Below are positions 34,780 to 47,700 of a DNA stretch of 64,000 nucleotides, in pieces (within the stretch, counting starts at the first letter, position 1; each line of letters begins with the position of its first letter). The position numbers and the translations under genes were made by a program. The stretch comes from Manis javanica (taxonomy: Eukaryota; Chordata; Mammalia; Pholidota; Manidae), in the NCBI RefSeq assembly GCF_040802235.1, contig NC_133167.1, positions 17,290,501 to 17,354,500 on the forward strand. The letters run 5' to 3'. The notes under the pieces are model-generated. The model had not been told where the DNA came from and did no database searches. It saw nothing but the letters and a program-made list of their open reading frames with translations.

Positions 34780-35345
34780 TCACTTCAGTGCTGTCTTATC
34801 TGGTTGCTCTGTTTTCTTCCATTGCTTCTTTCACTCTTCCCCAAATCCAAACAAACCTCATCACTTCTCTGTTCAGTAGTAACATGTCATTTCTCTGCTT
34901 AAAACCCTTTAGTGGATTTCCTAGTGCTAAATGTTTATTACATTTAGGGTAAAACTCAAAATCCTTACCTATGGTCTACATGATTCTACACAACCTGATT
35001 CTTTCTGGTGCCACTAACTTCATCTTCCACCGTCCCTCTCAATGTCAGTAAACTTTAGCCACGCTGTTTTCCATTTTGTTAGCCACACCAAGTTATTTTC
35101 CATCACCGGGCCTTTGCACATGCTGTTCTGTTTGCCTAGATTGTTCCAGTGGAATCCTTAATTAACTCATTCAATTTTCATCTTAACTGATACTTTCTCA
35201 GAGAAGCCTTCTCCTGATACCCTCTCCCCTCCCTGCTCAAGTCTTAAAATCAGGTAGCCTACTATAATCTCTCATTATGTGCTATACTTTATATCATTTT
35301 TCAGAACTCATGTATTTACTTGTGTGATTAATGTCTTCTAAAATA
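34780..35345 (+). repeat. L2 3'-region fragment
   Basis: GGGCCTTTGCACATGCTGTT and CTCAGAGAAGCCTTCTCCTG are characteristic L2 anchors in the correct order. Confidence 0.7.
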
Positions 35346-35954
35346 CATGGTAGTAACCATTTCTATTTCTCAAAAATTTGTTAAATGGATAAGTGAACTG
35401 GGACTTGCTGTAAGAACTGTTATGTTCTTTGGAAGCACCAGCTTACTAATATTCTTGTCATCTGATGACAAGTACTTTTTCACTCTGTACACAATTAAAG
35501 ATCACAAAAGAAAAAAAAGGGTTTTCCAGCTTTGGATGATTTTATCCATTCTTATATCATAAAATAATTCATATTTTAGCCTGAATTGTAGATAAACCTC
35601 ATCTAGGTCAACTTCTTTTTACTTTCAACCACAATACTACTCTTAATCTCTTTGTTCATTTGTTTTATGGATCCTTTCAGGAAACAAAGCTTTTAGAAAT
35701 CAGAGCAGTGGTTTATACATTTTAACAAAAGGTTAAACTATGAGACCAGTGAGGATGAAGTTGCCAAAAATAGATGGAGAATTCCATATTTAAGTAAGTT
35801 GTTCGTGGATATGGGAGAAAATACTGAAATTTAATAATTTGTATGTGTGTAGAATAGGACTTGTGTTGCAAAATAGGAAGTGTATGAATGCCAAACACAT
35901 GCATTTGTATTTATAGGTAGCAATGAGCTGCTAAAAATGTTTGAAAGTTTCAGT

Positions 35955-36085
35955 TAAGCAAGTTGAATAGGTTCTGGAGATATGCTATACAACATGGCAC
36001 CTGTAGTTAACAATATTGTATTGTACACTCAAAATTTGTTAAGAGGGTAGATCTTATATTAAGTATTATAATAAAATTAAAATGT
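35955..36085 (+). repeat. L1 3'-terminal fragment
   Basis: GTTAACAATATTGTATTGTA and GAGGGTAGATCTTATATTAA are common to mammalian L1 3' ends. Confidence 0.55.
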
Positions 36086-36359
36086 TTTTAATATTTGGGA
36101 GGGAATTAGCATCAATAGTAAGTATTTTGCACTTACTAAGTGCTTGTTACTTTGTTGTAGTCCAGAAGAAGAGAAGACAGGTCCACCAGCCCCCCAAACA
36201 TGCACACTTGAGACAGCTAGTCCATATTTAGTTGGTAAGAAATAAAAAGAGTAGTTCTTCAGAATGGGTTTATAGAGTAAAGGATTGATTGGATGGAAAA
36301 ATCCTGAAAGAATATAGAGACTGAAGTGACTTGCTGCAAATCACTGGTGAGGATGCAAC

Positions 36360-36815
36360 ACGGTGGTTAAAGAGTGTGGGTTCTGGTGCAGAGACTTAGT
36401 TTGTCTCTTACTGACTCTAGCCATGAATAAATTAATATTTCTAAGCCCTGCTTTCCTCATCTGTAAAATAAAGATAACAATCTCTGTGCTTTAGGATTGT
36501 GAAAATTAAATGAGATAATGCATGTGTGGCACTTAGCATTATGTTTAGCAAATGCATAATAAATATTAGGAGTGGTGGCAAAGTGATGAGTGTCTGGATT
36601 AGGGTAGTAGGTGTGAAAAGATTGGGTTTTTAGGTAATGAGAATGAAGTTAAAGCTGATGCTAAGATTTTTTGTCTGATGGTGGAAGGACAAATACAGGG
36701 AAGTCTGGGCGCCTTTCAAGAAGGGCATGGATTGTGTCATCACATTTATATCCCTACACTTATCATCAAATTGGAGTAGCTCAATAAATGATCTTTTTCT
36801 GAGTGAACAAATGAG
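36360..36815 (+). repeat. MIR followed by L2 3' end
   Basis: A nearly full MIR (36,360-36,570; TCCTCATCTGTAAAATAAAG) is followed by a short L2 terminus (36,690-36,815; AGCTCAATAAATGATC). Confidence 0.6.
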
Positions 36816-37340
36816 TTTGACGTTGATGTTAAAACAGTCGAGAAGGCACTGAGAGATTTTTGGGTAGAACTTAAGGAAAAGGTGAGGCTTAAGAGAGGTC
36901 TACATTGAGAAACCAATAAAAGTTGGTTTTGAAAGAAAAATAAAAATCCCTAGTTTACCCACCTTTTGAAATTTGTATCAACGCATCTTGGAAGTGGTAT
37001 TTTAAGACTTAAGACATCATTATGAAACAATGTTTATAAATTCAGCAAAGGATACTCTCTTCTGCACTGCCTTCTTGCAAAATGTAGCAGGTATAAATAA
37101 ACCAAGACACCTGATAAGGTTCAGTCCTCCTCTTGGAGTCCCTCATTTTGTACAGCATATACATATCCCTAAAGTTCTATTAATCTTCTGTGTGTTTGTA
37201 TCTTGAGCGTTATATTTTAAATGTCTTCAGTAAGGTAATTTGTGGTTTTTAGACAATGAAAGAAAGGGTTAATATTTGTTGTATAATTGCTTTTTTTTTG
37301 GAAATACTTTTTTTAAAAGGCACATTTGTATTTTCTTTAG

Positions 37341-37436
37341 CTGAGTTGATGTCTTCCGGAGAACTGGCATAGCTGCAGAATATGAGTAGTTCCCCAAGAA
37401 GAGTGCATTGCCTTTGGCACAAGGATCAGAATAAAG
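37341..37436 (+). other. USP37: Candidate second untranslated exon of USP37
   Basis: A 96-nt segment is bounded by TTTTCTTTAG before CTGAG and by AATAAAG|GTGAAT after. It lies between the presumed exon 1 and the ATG exon. The sequence resembles remembered USP37 5' UTR. No coding potential is needed. Confidence 0.5.
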
Positions 37437-38889
37437 GTGAATTGTTATTACATAGGGTATTTCAGTAAAAGTCATTGACAAGTAAGTAATGTTTTTATCT
37501 TGGATTTGTATTTCCCAGAGTATGCAAATTGTCAAGATTCACAGTTTTCTTTCTTCTTTGTAATAACAGTTTTATGTTACAGCATGCTTGCTTTATCACA
37601 GAATGCCCTCTGGATAAGGATGTTTTCAAAGTACTACTTTAAATGGGAGCCTTTAAATAACTGCAGAGTATGGAAATATTTTTGCCAGTATTACTGATAA
37701 TGCTTTCATAGAATGCTCAAAATTGAATAGTAAGTTTAATAATTGTGAAGAAATTTAGGGAAAGGGGAATCTCTTTCGTGGATGTACTTAAAGAATAGTT
37801 TTTTATTTTATTTTGTCTTCCTAATATCTCTGTGATAGCAACTTAGCATTACAGAATTCAAAGTAACCTTGTCTTTGTCCTAGGTTCATAGAAAGTTTAA
37901 TTGTTACTGGATCATGCCACATATTGAAAAAGAAACTTAGTTTTTTTTGCTTGGGCAAATGGGCCAAATCCTGATAATATGATGAATGTACATAAATAGA
38001 TGTAGTTCATTTAGTGTAAGATCAGGTAATGGACTAGTTGAGGAATTAAGAAAGTTTTATGTTACTGGTTCTGCCCGTTTTATGTCCAGAACCTCTTAGG
38101 TTTTCTTTTTTCCTTAGAAGAGAGAGAAGTTGCTAAGAGAAATTATTTTAGAAATGTTCAGTATCTGAAATAAAATTTTACATACCTAACCAAAACTCTG
38201 CACCAAAATGTTTAAGAATTGTATAGAAATTTGGTATCTCATATAGAGAATTATGTATAGATAAACTAGTAACCAATAGTTTATTTCTCATATGCTTTAC
38301 TGAACTTTTAAATTGTCACCTCCAAATTTTGTTGAATAATTTTTAAAACTATGCTTTTGTTGTAGGAATTCAAGGTCAGTGACCTTTATGACTTTTAGTC
38401 TGTAAGCAAAACAATAAGATAATGTTATTTTAGGGGTTTTATATTATTTCCTTTTAATTTGGTATCCTAACCCATACAATATGAAGAAACATGAGGGAAT
38501 TTGACAAACTCTTAAAATGGAGCTTCTTCATTGAACAATGAATAATGTTTTTGTTTTAACACATTCTGTAACTGCATAGTCTTGTTTTTCATAAGTGGTT
38601 TTTCTCTCATTGAATTTTAAGATTTAAGAACAGCTTTGCATTTAGTTGAGAAGTTCAGGTGCACATAGGAAAAGCTTAGATACAGTATTCAAAAGATGGG
38701 TTTTCAGTAATACAGTGCAGACTGATACCTTGGAAAGAGCTTAGTAAATATAACCCTGTATTGACCATGTTAAAGAGATTTATAGTTCTGGGATCTGCTG
38801 TTGTGTATTTTTTTTTTAACCCCTATTGCTTCCCTGCTGTTTTTTTAGCAGTAAATTGAATAAAATTGATAGTGCTGATTTGTTCATTA

Positions 38890-39460
38890 TTCTTGAATAA
38901 TGAGTTTGTTTCTTATGTGTCAGACACTGTTCCTAGTGGGGATACAAAGATTAAAGAATATATTTTCTGTCTTCAAACAGCAAAGTCTGGATAGACAAAG
39001 AGGTAAATGACACAGGGTGATAAATGCTCTAATCAGAGATAAGCACATGATACAATGTATTAAACAGTTTCAGTGTGGATATAGGATTAGAGAAAAAGTT
39101 TGAAAGACAGCTAGGAAGAGCTTCTTAAAGAAGATAATATTTAAGTTGAGCCTTGATTTTTATAGCTGGTAGAAGAAATTAAAGAGAGCTGTGGAGAATG
39201 GGGAAAGTTCATAAAAATCTTCCAGATTGACCACAGTGTGTGCAGACTTACAGTGGCATGCAAATGTGTGGCTTTTTTAGGGAAATTGTTAATTCAGATG
39301 GCTAAATTTAGAGGGCTTGTTGGGGATGGAGAATTGAGTAGACCCTAGATCTTGAAAAGTATTTAGATAATGTTAATGAGCCTAGATTTTATTGTGAGAA
39401 CAGTGGGGAGCTGTTGAATGATAATGAGGAGATGTGATTTGATCTGCTATTCATTATAAA
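38890..39460 (-). repeat. L2 fragment
   Basis: TTATGTGTCAGACACTGTTC, GTGATAAATGCTCTAATC and GTGGGGAGCTGTTGAATGA follow the complement of L2. Confidence 0.5.
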
Positions 39461-41560
39461 GATGTGTGGGAAAGTGTATGGAGGTAGAACTGATCTTTCA
39501 TTTCCAATCCAATATAGTAATCATTAAGAGAAGAATCAAAGATAACTCATGTTTTTGGCATGGGCAACAGGGATAGAAGGGGGGCCCTGCATTTTTGGCA
39601 TTACCGAGAGACAAGAGGGGAAAAAATCTCAAGGACATATCCAGACAATTAAGTACCAAATTATTAATTGCAAAAAAAATGTATTACAGACACACATTGC
39701 TAGCAAAAAATTCTGTAGTTCCCAGTTTGAGCAAAATATTGTGTTAAGAAACAGGTCTATTATAAACAATAGTGGTCTCCATTACTTAATAAATTCATAT
39801 ACCCAGCAAATTAACGCTATTTTCTGGCGACAGTAGGAACTCAAAAAATTTGCTGAGTGAATAATGAATAAAGGACTTACAATATATAACACCTTTTAAA
39901 TTTCAAAGTATTTTCACATCTCTATAAATTTCATCCCAGTTATTTGATGTACATTGCCTAGAAGCCTTGAAATACAGGTCCCTAGGCTGTAGCCTACCCA
40001 CAAGTGGATTTTGTTTGATTTCTAGCTTTTAAAAATAAATTTGAATTCATTGCCCACAGTTAAAAATGGGCAGTTTTACATAGAAATTTTTATGTCATTT
40101 TCTTGAAAAAGTAGATGATCTGGCAATACTAGGTTCATTTCTACATGGGAAAATTGGCTAGATTGAGAAGCAATTTTCTTATTTTGTCTGCCTAAGTCAT
40201 GTCAGCTGTCTGGCCTCTATAGGGAGTTAAGTTGGAGACTCCTGTTAATAACTTAGTTTATTTAGGGTCTTTGGAGAAAGAGGTATTGCAGACAAGAACT
40301 AAATTCATAAAATGGATACTAATTCCATTCATATTAAAGCTCCTGTCTGTTGAGTGCCTAATGTGTGTTATTTCATTTAATTCTGCAACTATATAGCATT
40401 TGCTATTCCACTTTTAATGTTGAGAAACTAATGGATGGAAAAGGTAAGTTTTAAATTAGTAGGTGACAGAGCTGTCACTTGATATCTAGACCTAGTATTT
40501 TTCCTTTGTATACTACTTTTTTTAGCTTTCCTAGTTGAGCTGTTTAGTCAGAGGCAAAGTTTATAATTTTCAATTTATTCAGTTACAAGCAAGAATCTGC
40601 ATTAGAGGCATTGTTTTTAGAGATTTGGAAGTAGTATTAAGTTTATTTTAACAATGTTAGATGATTGTGTGTATGTATATTTTTATGTAAGTAAGACACT
40701 ATTAACGTTCTCTGTTATGTAACTAATTGCTGATATTTGGTTAGCTAGTTTGAAGAGTCTTAGACATTCTATCATTGCTGTAAGTCATTTTTAAGTATTT
40801 AGAAATTCTTTTGGGTAATTATAATATTTGTCAAGGTAAAAATTGGTGTAAAGATTCTTTCCGGTTACGGTAATATTAAATATAAATGATAGGTGGTTCT
40901 TAGGAAGAGAGGTTTTTTTGTTAGTTTTCCCTAGAGACTAAATGATTTTCTCAAATAGAATTCTGGAGGTCAAACTAATTTGATCATTCTTACTATTTTT
41001 TATATGTTTAATATCTTCTATACATGTGAATATGCTTAGACTGTAAGAAGTAATTTTATGGTGATATTTGATATTTTGGGAGGAACACCATTCTAAGAAA
41101 CGGTATCATCTGAAAGTTTTTTTCTCCTTGTGGTTGAAACTTAAGACCCTTTAGCATTCATGAAGGGCAGTAAAAGTTGGTCATATTGCTGTGAGCAATC
41201 ACATTGCGAACAGAATCTTTAGTATTCCTGATTGATATGCCTTTAGTGGCATGGCAGCAATATAATTTTTAATGGTGCAAAATACAAAATTTAGGTATAA
41301 ATGGGCACAGGTGCTGGACATAAGGCAAAGAAGGAACATGTACAGAAGAAACAAAAAGTGGGTAGATTGAGTCACTGAATGTCAGTGACTGCTTTTTAGT
41401 TGTCTTTTTTAGCCATGCCAGTCCAGCTAATCAAGGCAACAGGATGCTTAATAAAAGGTTTATTGAAATGGAGAAAAGGACTTAAGAGAATCTTCAGTGT
41501 TCTCTTTCAAACTCTTATTTTAATCACTAGTAAATTGTGACTTACTATCTTATTTTTCTT
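39460..41560. other. USP37 intron, mostly unique
   Basis: A degraded MIR on the minus strand lies at about 40,340-40,500. Nothing else is recognised. Confidence 0.4.
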
Positions 41561-41566
41561 CCTTAG

Positions 41567-41791
41567 AATCTTTCAGGTGAAGGTGTATTTTTGCTTTTTG
41601 CTTTGCCTAGAAGCAATTTATTTTTTAAAGAAAGAATGTCTACTCTGAAGATACATGGTCCTATCAGAATTCGAAGTATGCAAACTGGAATCACAAAATG
41701 GAAAGAAGGATCCTTTGAAATTGTGGAAAAGGAGAATAAAGTCAGTCTAGTAGTTCACTACAATACTGGAGGAATTCCAAGGATATTTCAG
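41567..41791 (+). CDS. USP37: USP37 first coding exon (5' UTR to 41635, residues 1-52)
   Basis: Acceptor CTTCCTTAG ends at 41566. The ATG at 41636 starts [13 protein letters not shown]. The frame stays open upstream but has no earlier ATG in the exon. Donor GTATTA follows IFQ at 41791. KEN lies at residues 32-34. Confidence 0.94.
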
Positions 41792-44700
41792 GTATTACCA
41801 AATTTTGATATGGAAATAGATCTTGAATCACACTCTGGTGAATAGCTGTTCCATTCACTAGCCATGCCAAACCATTTTAAGTATCATTGTAGCCCTCCTC
41901 CTAGGTTAATATTTCTTGCTTCTTATTTCTAGGCCACTACTATTTTCATATAAATAGTTTATAAATTATTCAGCAGCATTGTTAATGGTATATAATAAAG
42001 AATGGGAAGTAATCACCTATCAAAAACAAAGGAAGAATCTGAGAGGAATTGAATTTGGATACTATCTAAATTATTTTAAAAACCACTGTAGGATAACTTC
42101 AGTTATTCCTTTTTTTCTTAACATGTGGTAGGTTCATCACTTTAGTGTTAGCTTTTAATAGGACTTACTAGTGTCTTCTAAAAGCTAATGTCTACTTCGT
42201 AAATAATCCTGCTAAAGGTTATGGTATGAACCATTCATGGATAATCATTCATAGTTATCCTTATAGCTGTTTCCTTCTAACTGTAAGCTTTATAAGGATC
42301 TCATTTGTATTAGTGCAAAAAAATAGTTAATTTGTTTTCACTTCTTTACTGTTTCTCTGTGCATCAAGAACTACTCATCTTAATATGAGCTGAATTTAAG
42401 AACATAATGTCTAAACATTTTTTTGCACTTTAAAATTCTATATTTGTTAGATTATACAAAAGTATGATATTCTAAACTGAGGTACTCTGTTGAACAATTA
42501 TAAAACTATCCTTAAGGACCTGGTGGAGGTAAAATTTCCATTTGTCTTTGCTTTTGAACTTTAAAAATTCATTGCTTATTATTTTGTGTGTCAAAGATAC
42601 TCTTAGATTGGAGGTGGTGACATGGGTAATAGAAACAATAGTAGTTTCTGCCATGTACATCTACTAATTTACATTTCAATGAGAGATTATTTTCAAGTGA
42701 GATTTGTATTTTCAGTACTCAGCCCAAGTTAACACTCAGTAAAAATTTGCATATTTAAGCAGACATAGATCTTCAGGAGCATGATGGTTCTATCTCTGAT
42801 TTCAGCCTCTTCTCAGTTCTGGATCAGTTTGCATTTAGCATTTATTTAACCACTTTCAGATTACTGTGGTGGGTATTGTGCTAAAGGCCAAGAATACAGA
42901 GATTAATGAGACACTTCCCCTCAAATTTAAGTGTAACTAAATACATTCTCAGCTGCAAAAACATTTCAAAGATACTGAGGTAGCACAAAAAAGAAAGTGG
43001 TTTGTGCTCTGAGGATTTGGGAGAATATATAGGAGTTTGCTAAACACAGTGGAGTTTGGGCCATGGTGATTTCTACACATGGATAAACACATTCCAAGTG
43101 TGAATCAACCGTTAGGGAACCAAAACATTATTTTAAAATAAATGGACAAAAGAGTGAGTAGCAGAAGTAGAGGCTGAAGAGCTAAATAGGAACCAGATCT
43201 TGAAGTATCTATTTGTTATCCTAAGGCATACTTAGTATCTAAGGAGCCAATAATCTCAAGTTGATATTCATTTGAGGACTAGGCAGGTGACTTTATTTCA
43301 AGAAACAGTGAGAGAGTAAGGACACGTAGGAGATTTTTATGGGGGTTTAAATGAGGAATGAGCAAAGGAAAAAACATTAGAAGCAAGAGGAAAGGATAGA
43401 TTTGAAGAGGTTTCAAGGAGACTTAACTCACTAGATTTGGAGGGGACAGTGAAAGAGAGAAGAGTGGGGGGATTCGTAAGTTTCTGAGTGGACGGTAGTT
43501 CCTTTCAAGTCCTCTGTGATAAGGAGCAGAGGGGAAGAATTGGGGTGTGAAGATTGAGAGAGACGACTTGTTTGAGGTGTCAGGCATTCAGAAACTGGTA
43601 TCTAGTAGGCATTGGGTAAATAGGACTGGTGGCCCAGTACAGAGATCTGGACTTAGAGAAGAGTTGGGAGGCCTCACCATATGGGTAGTTACTAAAATTA
43701 TGGGGCTTGAGAGGATTTTCAGTTGTTGAAGGCATCAAGTTCAAGGTTATTCTCATCTTATTTGTTAATGAACAAACTTTTCCCCTTATATTCAACTTTC
43801 ATTTTTAAAAAGTGGTATATTGACTGAAATAATGATTTTATGTGATCTATTTTGCTTTTTTATGCTTTACTGCTCATTTAAATATTTTGGAGTTAAAGCA
43901 TCTGAAACTAGTTACTGTGTTTTATGATAGAATTTCCACTCAAGAACTGAAGGACATAAATTTAAGACTTACTTTAAAGCTAAACATGTATCATTTAAAA
44001 TTTGAATATAAATTGAGCTTGATTAATAAAACTGGTATTTCATTTTTTTCTAAAAATCAGAATTATCTCAAATTAAAAAAAACTTATGAAATGCTGTTCT
44101 TTCTTTATGCTGTTCAGAGGTGTCTCTAGCAAAAGGCAACCTTAGACACCTTTGCATCTGCCTGCTGAGAGAGAACACTAGAGAATAAGGAGGCCTAACT
44201 GGCAGGAATTACTTAGACAATAAAGAAACTATAGGATATATTAATTTAGTCTTGGAAAAGTTTCTAAGAAAAAATAAAAGGAATCACTTCATAGCACATA
44301 TCCACAGAGTCTGGAGAAGTAAAGGGTTAATGAACCAGATTTTTATGGAGTGGGAGAAATAAGCTAAGAGACTTCCAGGATGCTTGTGATGTGTGATTGA
44401 ATAAAAGTTGAGTGAAAGATAAAAAAGAAAAAAAGATGTGTTCTTACATTGGTAAAGGTTTATTTTGATGCATTTTTGAGAGGTGGAATTCTTTTGAGGA
44501 TTATAGTTTGAATTAATATATCCTTTTACAGGGCAGTTACCTAAGCCATTTGGCAGATTTCTTAGCAAGCGTTTGTTTAAAAAAAAAAAAAGAAGAAAGA
44601 AAGAAAAAGTCTCTAATCCAGTATGGCTTTCTAGACTGGTGACTATTTAGCCATTTTGGCTCTGAAAATTGGTAACTCAATAGTTTTTATAACTTTATAT

Positions 44701-47700
44701 CTAAAAATATGCAAATTATCTCCACAAAATCAAGAATGCTGGGATTATATTTTAATAGTATGTGTTTGTATCTTCTAAAAAAAATCTCTGATTTAAAGGT
44801 ATCAAGAAATGGAAATTCTTTTTGGTTAGGGAGAAAAACCCACTTAAATAATATGAAGAAAAATAAGTGTAACTTAGTATAAAGTTTAATACTCATTCTA
44901 CAACTTATACTTCATTATCATATATTTTTAATAAGATAATTTTCCTTTTGTGTTGATCAGCTGAGTCATAACATTAAAAATGTGGTGCTTCGACCCAGTG
45001 GAGCAAAACAAAGCCGTCTAATGTTAACTCTACAAGATAACAGCTTCTTGTCTATTGATAAAGTGCCAAGTAAGGATGCAGAGGAAATGAGGTTGTTTCT
45101 AGATGCAGTCCATCAAAACAGACTTCATGCAGGTGAGCAGTGATTTTCTCAGGGTTTGACATTAGCAGTTACAAAAAAAAAAATACTACTAGAATATAGA
45201 CCAGTATCCCTGATGAATATCGATACAAAAATCCTCAATAAAATACTAGCAGACTGAATTCAACAGTACATTAAAAGGAGAATGACAAGTGGGATTTGTT
45301 TTTGGAAGGCAAGGATGGTTCAAGGTATGAAAAGTCAGTATACTACTACAAATTAACAGAATGAAGCACAAAAACCACATAATCATCTCAATCCAGGAAA
45401 AGCATTTGGTAAACTTTAACACCTTTTCATGATAAAAACACTCAGCAAATTAGGAATAGAAGGAAAGTGCCTCAATATAACAAAGGCTACATATGAAAAG
45501 CCCACAGCTAACATCATACACAGCAATGAAAAACTGAAAAGATTTTCTTCTAAGATCAGGAACAAGGAAAGGATGCCTACTCATACCTCTTATATTCAAC
45601 ATAATACTGGAATTCCTAGCCAGAACACTCAGGCAAGAAAAAGAAAGGCATCTAAATGAGAAAGAGAAGTAAAATTATCTCTGTTCTCAGATGATATCAT
45701 TTTATGTGTAGGAAACCCTAAAGATTTCACAGAACAATATGGCTAGAAAAGAAGGAGGATTTAAATTATGTTTGGGAAAAGTTGCCTTGCTCCATAAATC
45801 TTAGGTACTTGCCTTTCTATAGGAAACTTATTGTGAGGTTTTATTCTTGCTATGAAAATAGGATAAAAAAAATCACATTATGATCAGATTCCCCTGCTCA
45901 CTTCAACTGTTTTCATTTAAAATGTTCTGATTTTTTAAAAAAATCAGATAGTATACAGATATCTCTTTAAGAATAATTTGTTACTTAAAATGAGTTTTCC
46001 ACTATTATTAGTCTCCAGCTCTATCATCATCACTTATTACAAGTATTTTATAGTTGACAAACTTTCAAGTTTTTTAACATAAACATTAGAAAATGTTTCC
46101 TCCTTGTATTTAATAAATATCTCTATTTGATACACTGTGTTCTTTGTAAAATTGAAAAAAACGTTATGGTTGTTGTCCATTAAGTACCTGTTCATTATGT
46201 TTCCATTTCAGCAAATGTGAGCTTTGTCAATTTACTAAATAACTTGAATTTTAGGATCAAGGAATTGAGTACTGTTTAAAATTTTTAGAATATGTCAGGA
46301 ACTATGTCTGTATTTCTATTTTTGTTTTATTCCATCATATCCATCATATTAATTGAATCACTATTTTAAGAATTGATGTAAGAAAAGTATATCTCCAAAT
46401 ACATTGGGGGTGGGAAGCACAGTAGACTGTTTGGGGACCTCGGTTTAAATCTGAACAACATGGCATAATGGAAAAATATGATCTTTAGTCATGAACAGAT
46501 TTGGGGTTGAATCCTAGCTCTGTTATTTCCTGTGTGGTTTTGGGCAAGTCACTTAATGACTCTGAGTTTCAGTTTCCTCATTTCTAAAATCAGTTATATC
46601 ACCTTAATTTCAGGTTTTATTAAAGAATTAGAGCTCATAAATGTAAATAATGACTGGCACATGATAAGCACTCAGTAAGTCACTGCTGTTATTAGAGTAG
46701 CTAGCCATGGACTTAACTTATTCTGTACCCTTGGGCAAGCTGTTTAATCTTTCAGGTTTAGTTCCTTTAGCTGCCCCAAAGTGGAGTATATACTTTGCAG
46801 AAAACAGAATAAGTAATTAACATAAAAATACTATTAAAGCATTTAACATATGTGTGGCATTTCAAATCTGTGGAAAAAATATAGGTCAAACAACTACCAT
46901 TTAAGAAGAGAGAGTAAAGCTAGAACCTTATTTCACTTGTTTCATCTAAGTAGATTTTACATCATCAAAGATTTGAATATAAAAAATAAAATGATAAAAA
47001 TATTAGTAAAAGGGGAGAGTAGATTTTAACATAATATCTGGAAGGAAAAGACCTTTCTTAACATTATACAAAATCCAGAATCAATAAAGGAAAAGATTTA
47101 TAACTTGGAATATGTAAAAAGTTTAAGTGATCTCTGTGGCAAGGAAAAAAAAAGAAGAAAATACCAGCCACAGTCACAGAGTTAATATTGCTGATATACA
47201 AAGACCTATTTCCAAGTGTGGAAAAGAATCTAGTAGAGAAATGGACAAAAAGTGCATATAAGAAATTCAGGAAGAAAAATCGGTGGCCCTTAAATACAAA
47301 AAAACATCTCAACCTCACAGTAGTTAATTAAGCAAGTGCACATTGGTAGTAGTACGAGGGGAAGCAAGGTACTGTCATACACTCGGTAGGAACTAGAGTA
47401 TTTTTGGAGGAATAAGTGGTGATAGCATGTAGTTTAAAATTGTACATCTTTTACCCCAGCAGTAGTTCTTCTAAGGAGTTTATCCTAAAAAAATCTTCCT
47501 ATTAGTACAAAAAGATACATGAAAGGACGTTCAGTGTGGTTTGCAGTTTTTAAAAATTAAACATTCCAGATAATCACCAGCAGGAAATTGACTAAAGTAT
47601 AAAATACATTTTAAAATATATACAAATTCATATTTATATAGTACCCTGCATGTTCTTTAAAGTAGCACTGATTTCTTTGGAATAGGATAATTCTACTTGC

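Noticed and set aside
41591-41635. An earlier USP37 start in the ATG exon
   Set aside because: The frame is open but contains no ATG before 41,636, and the family protein begins MSTLK.
45429-45659. A 76-codon gene in the USP37 intron
   Set aside because: It is a piece of L1 ORF2 reverse transcriptase in a truncated element.
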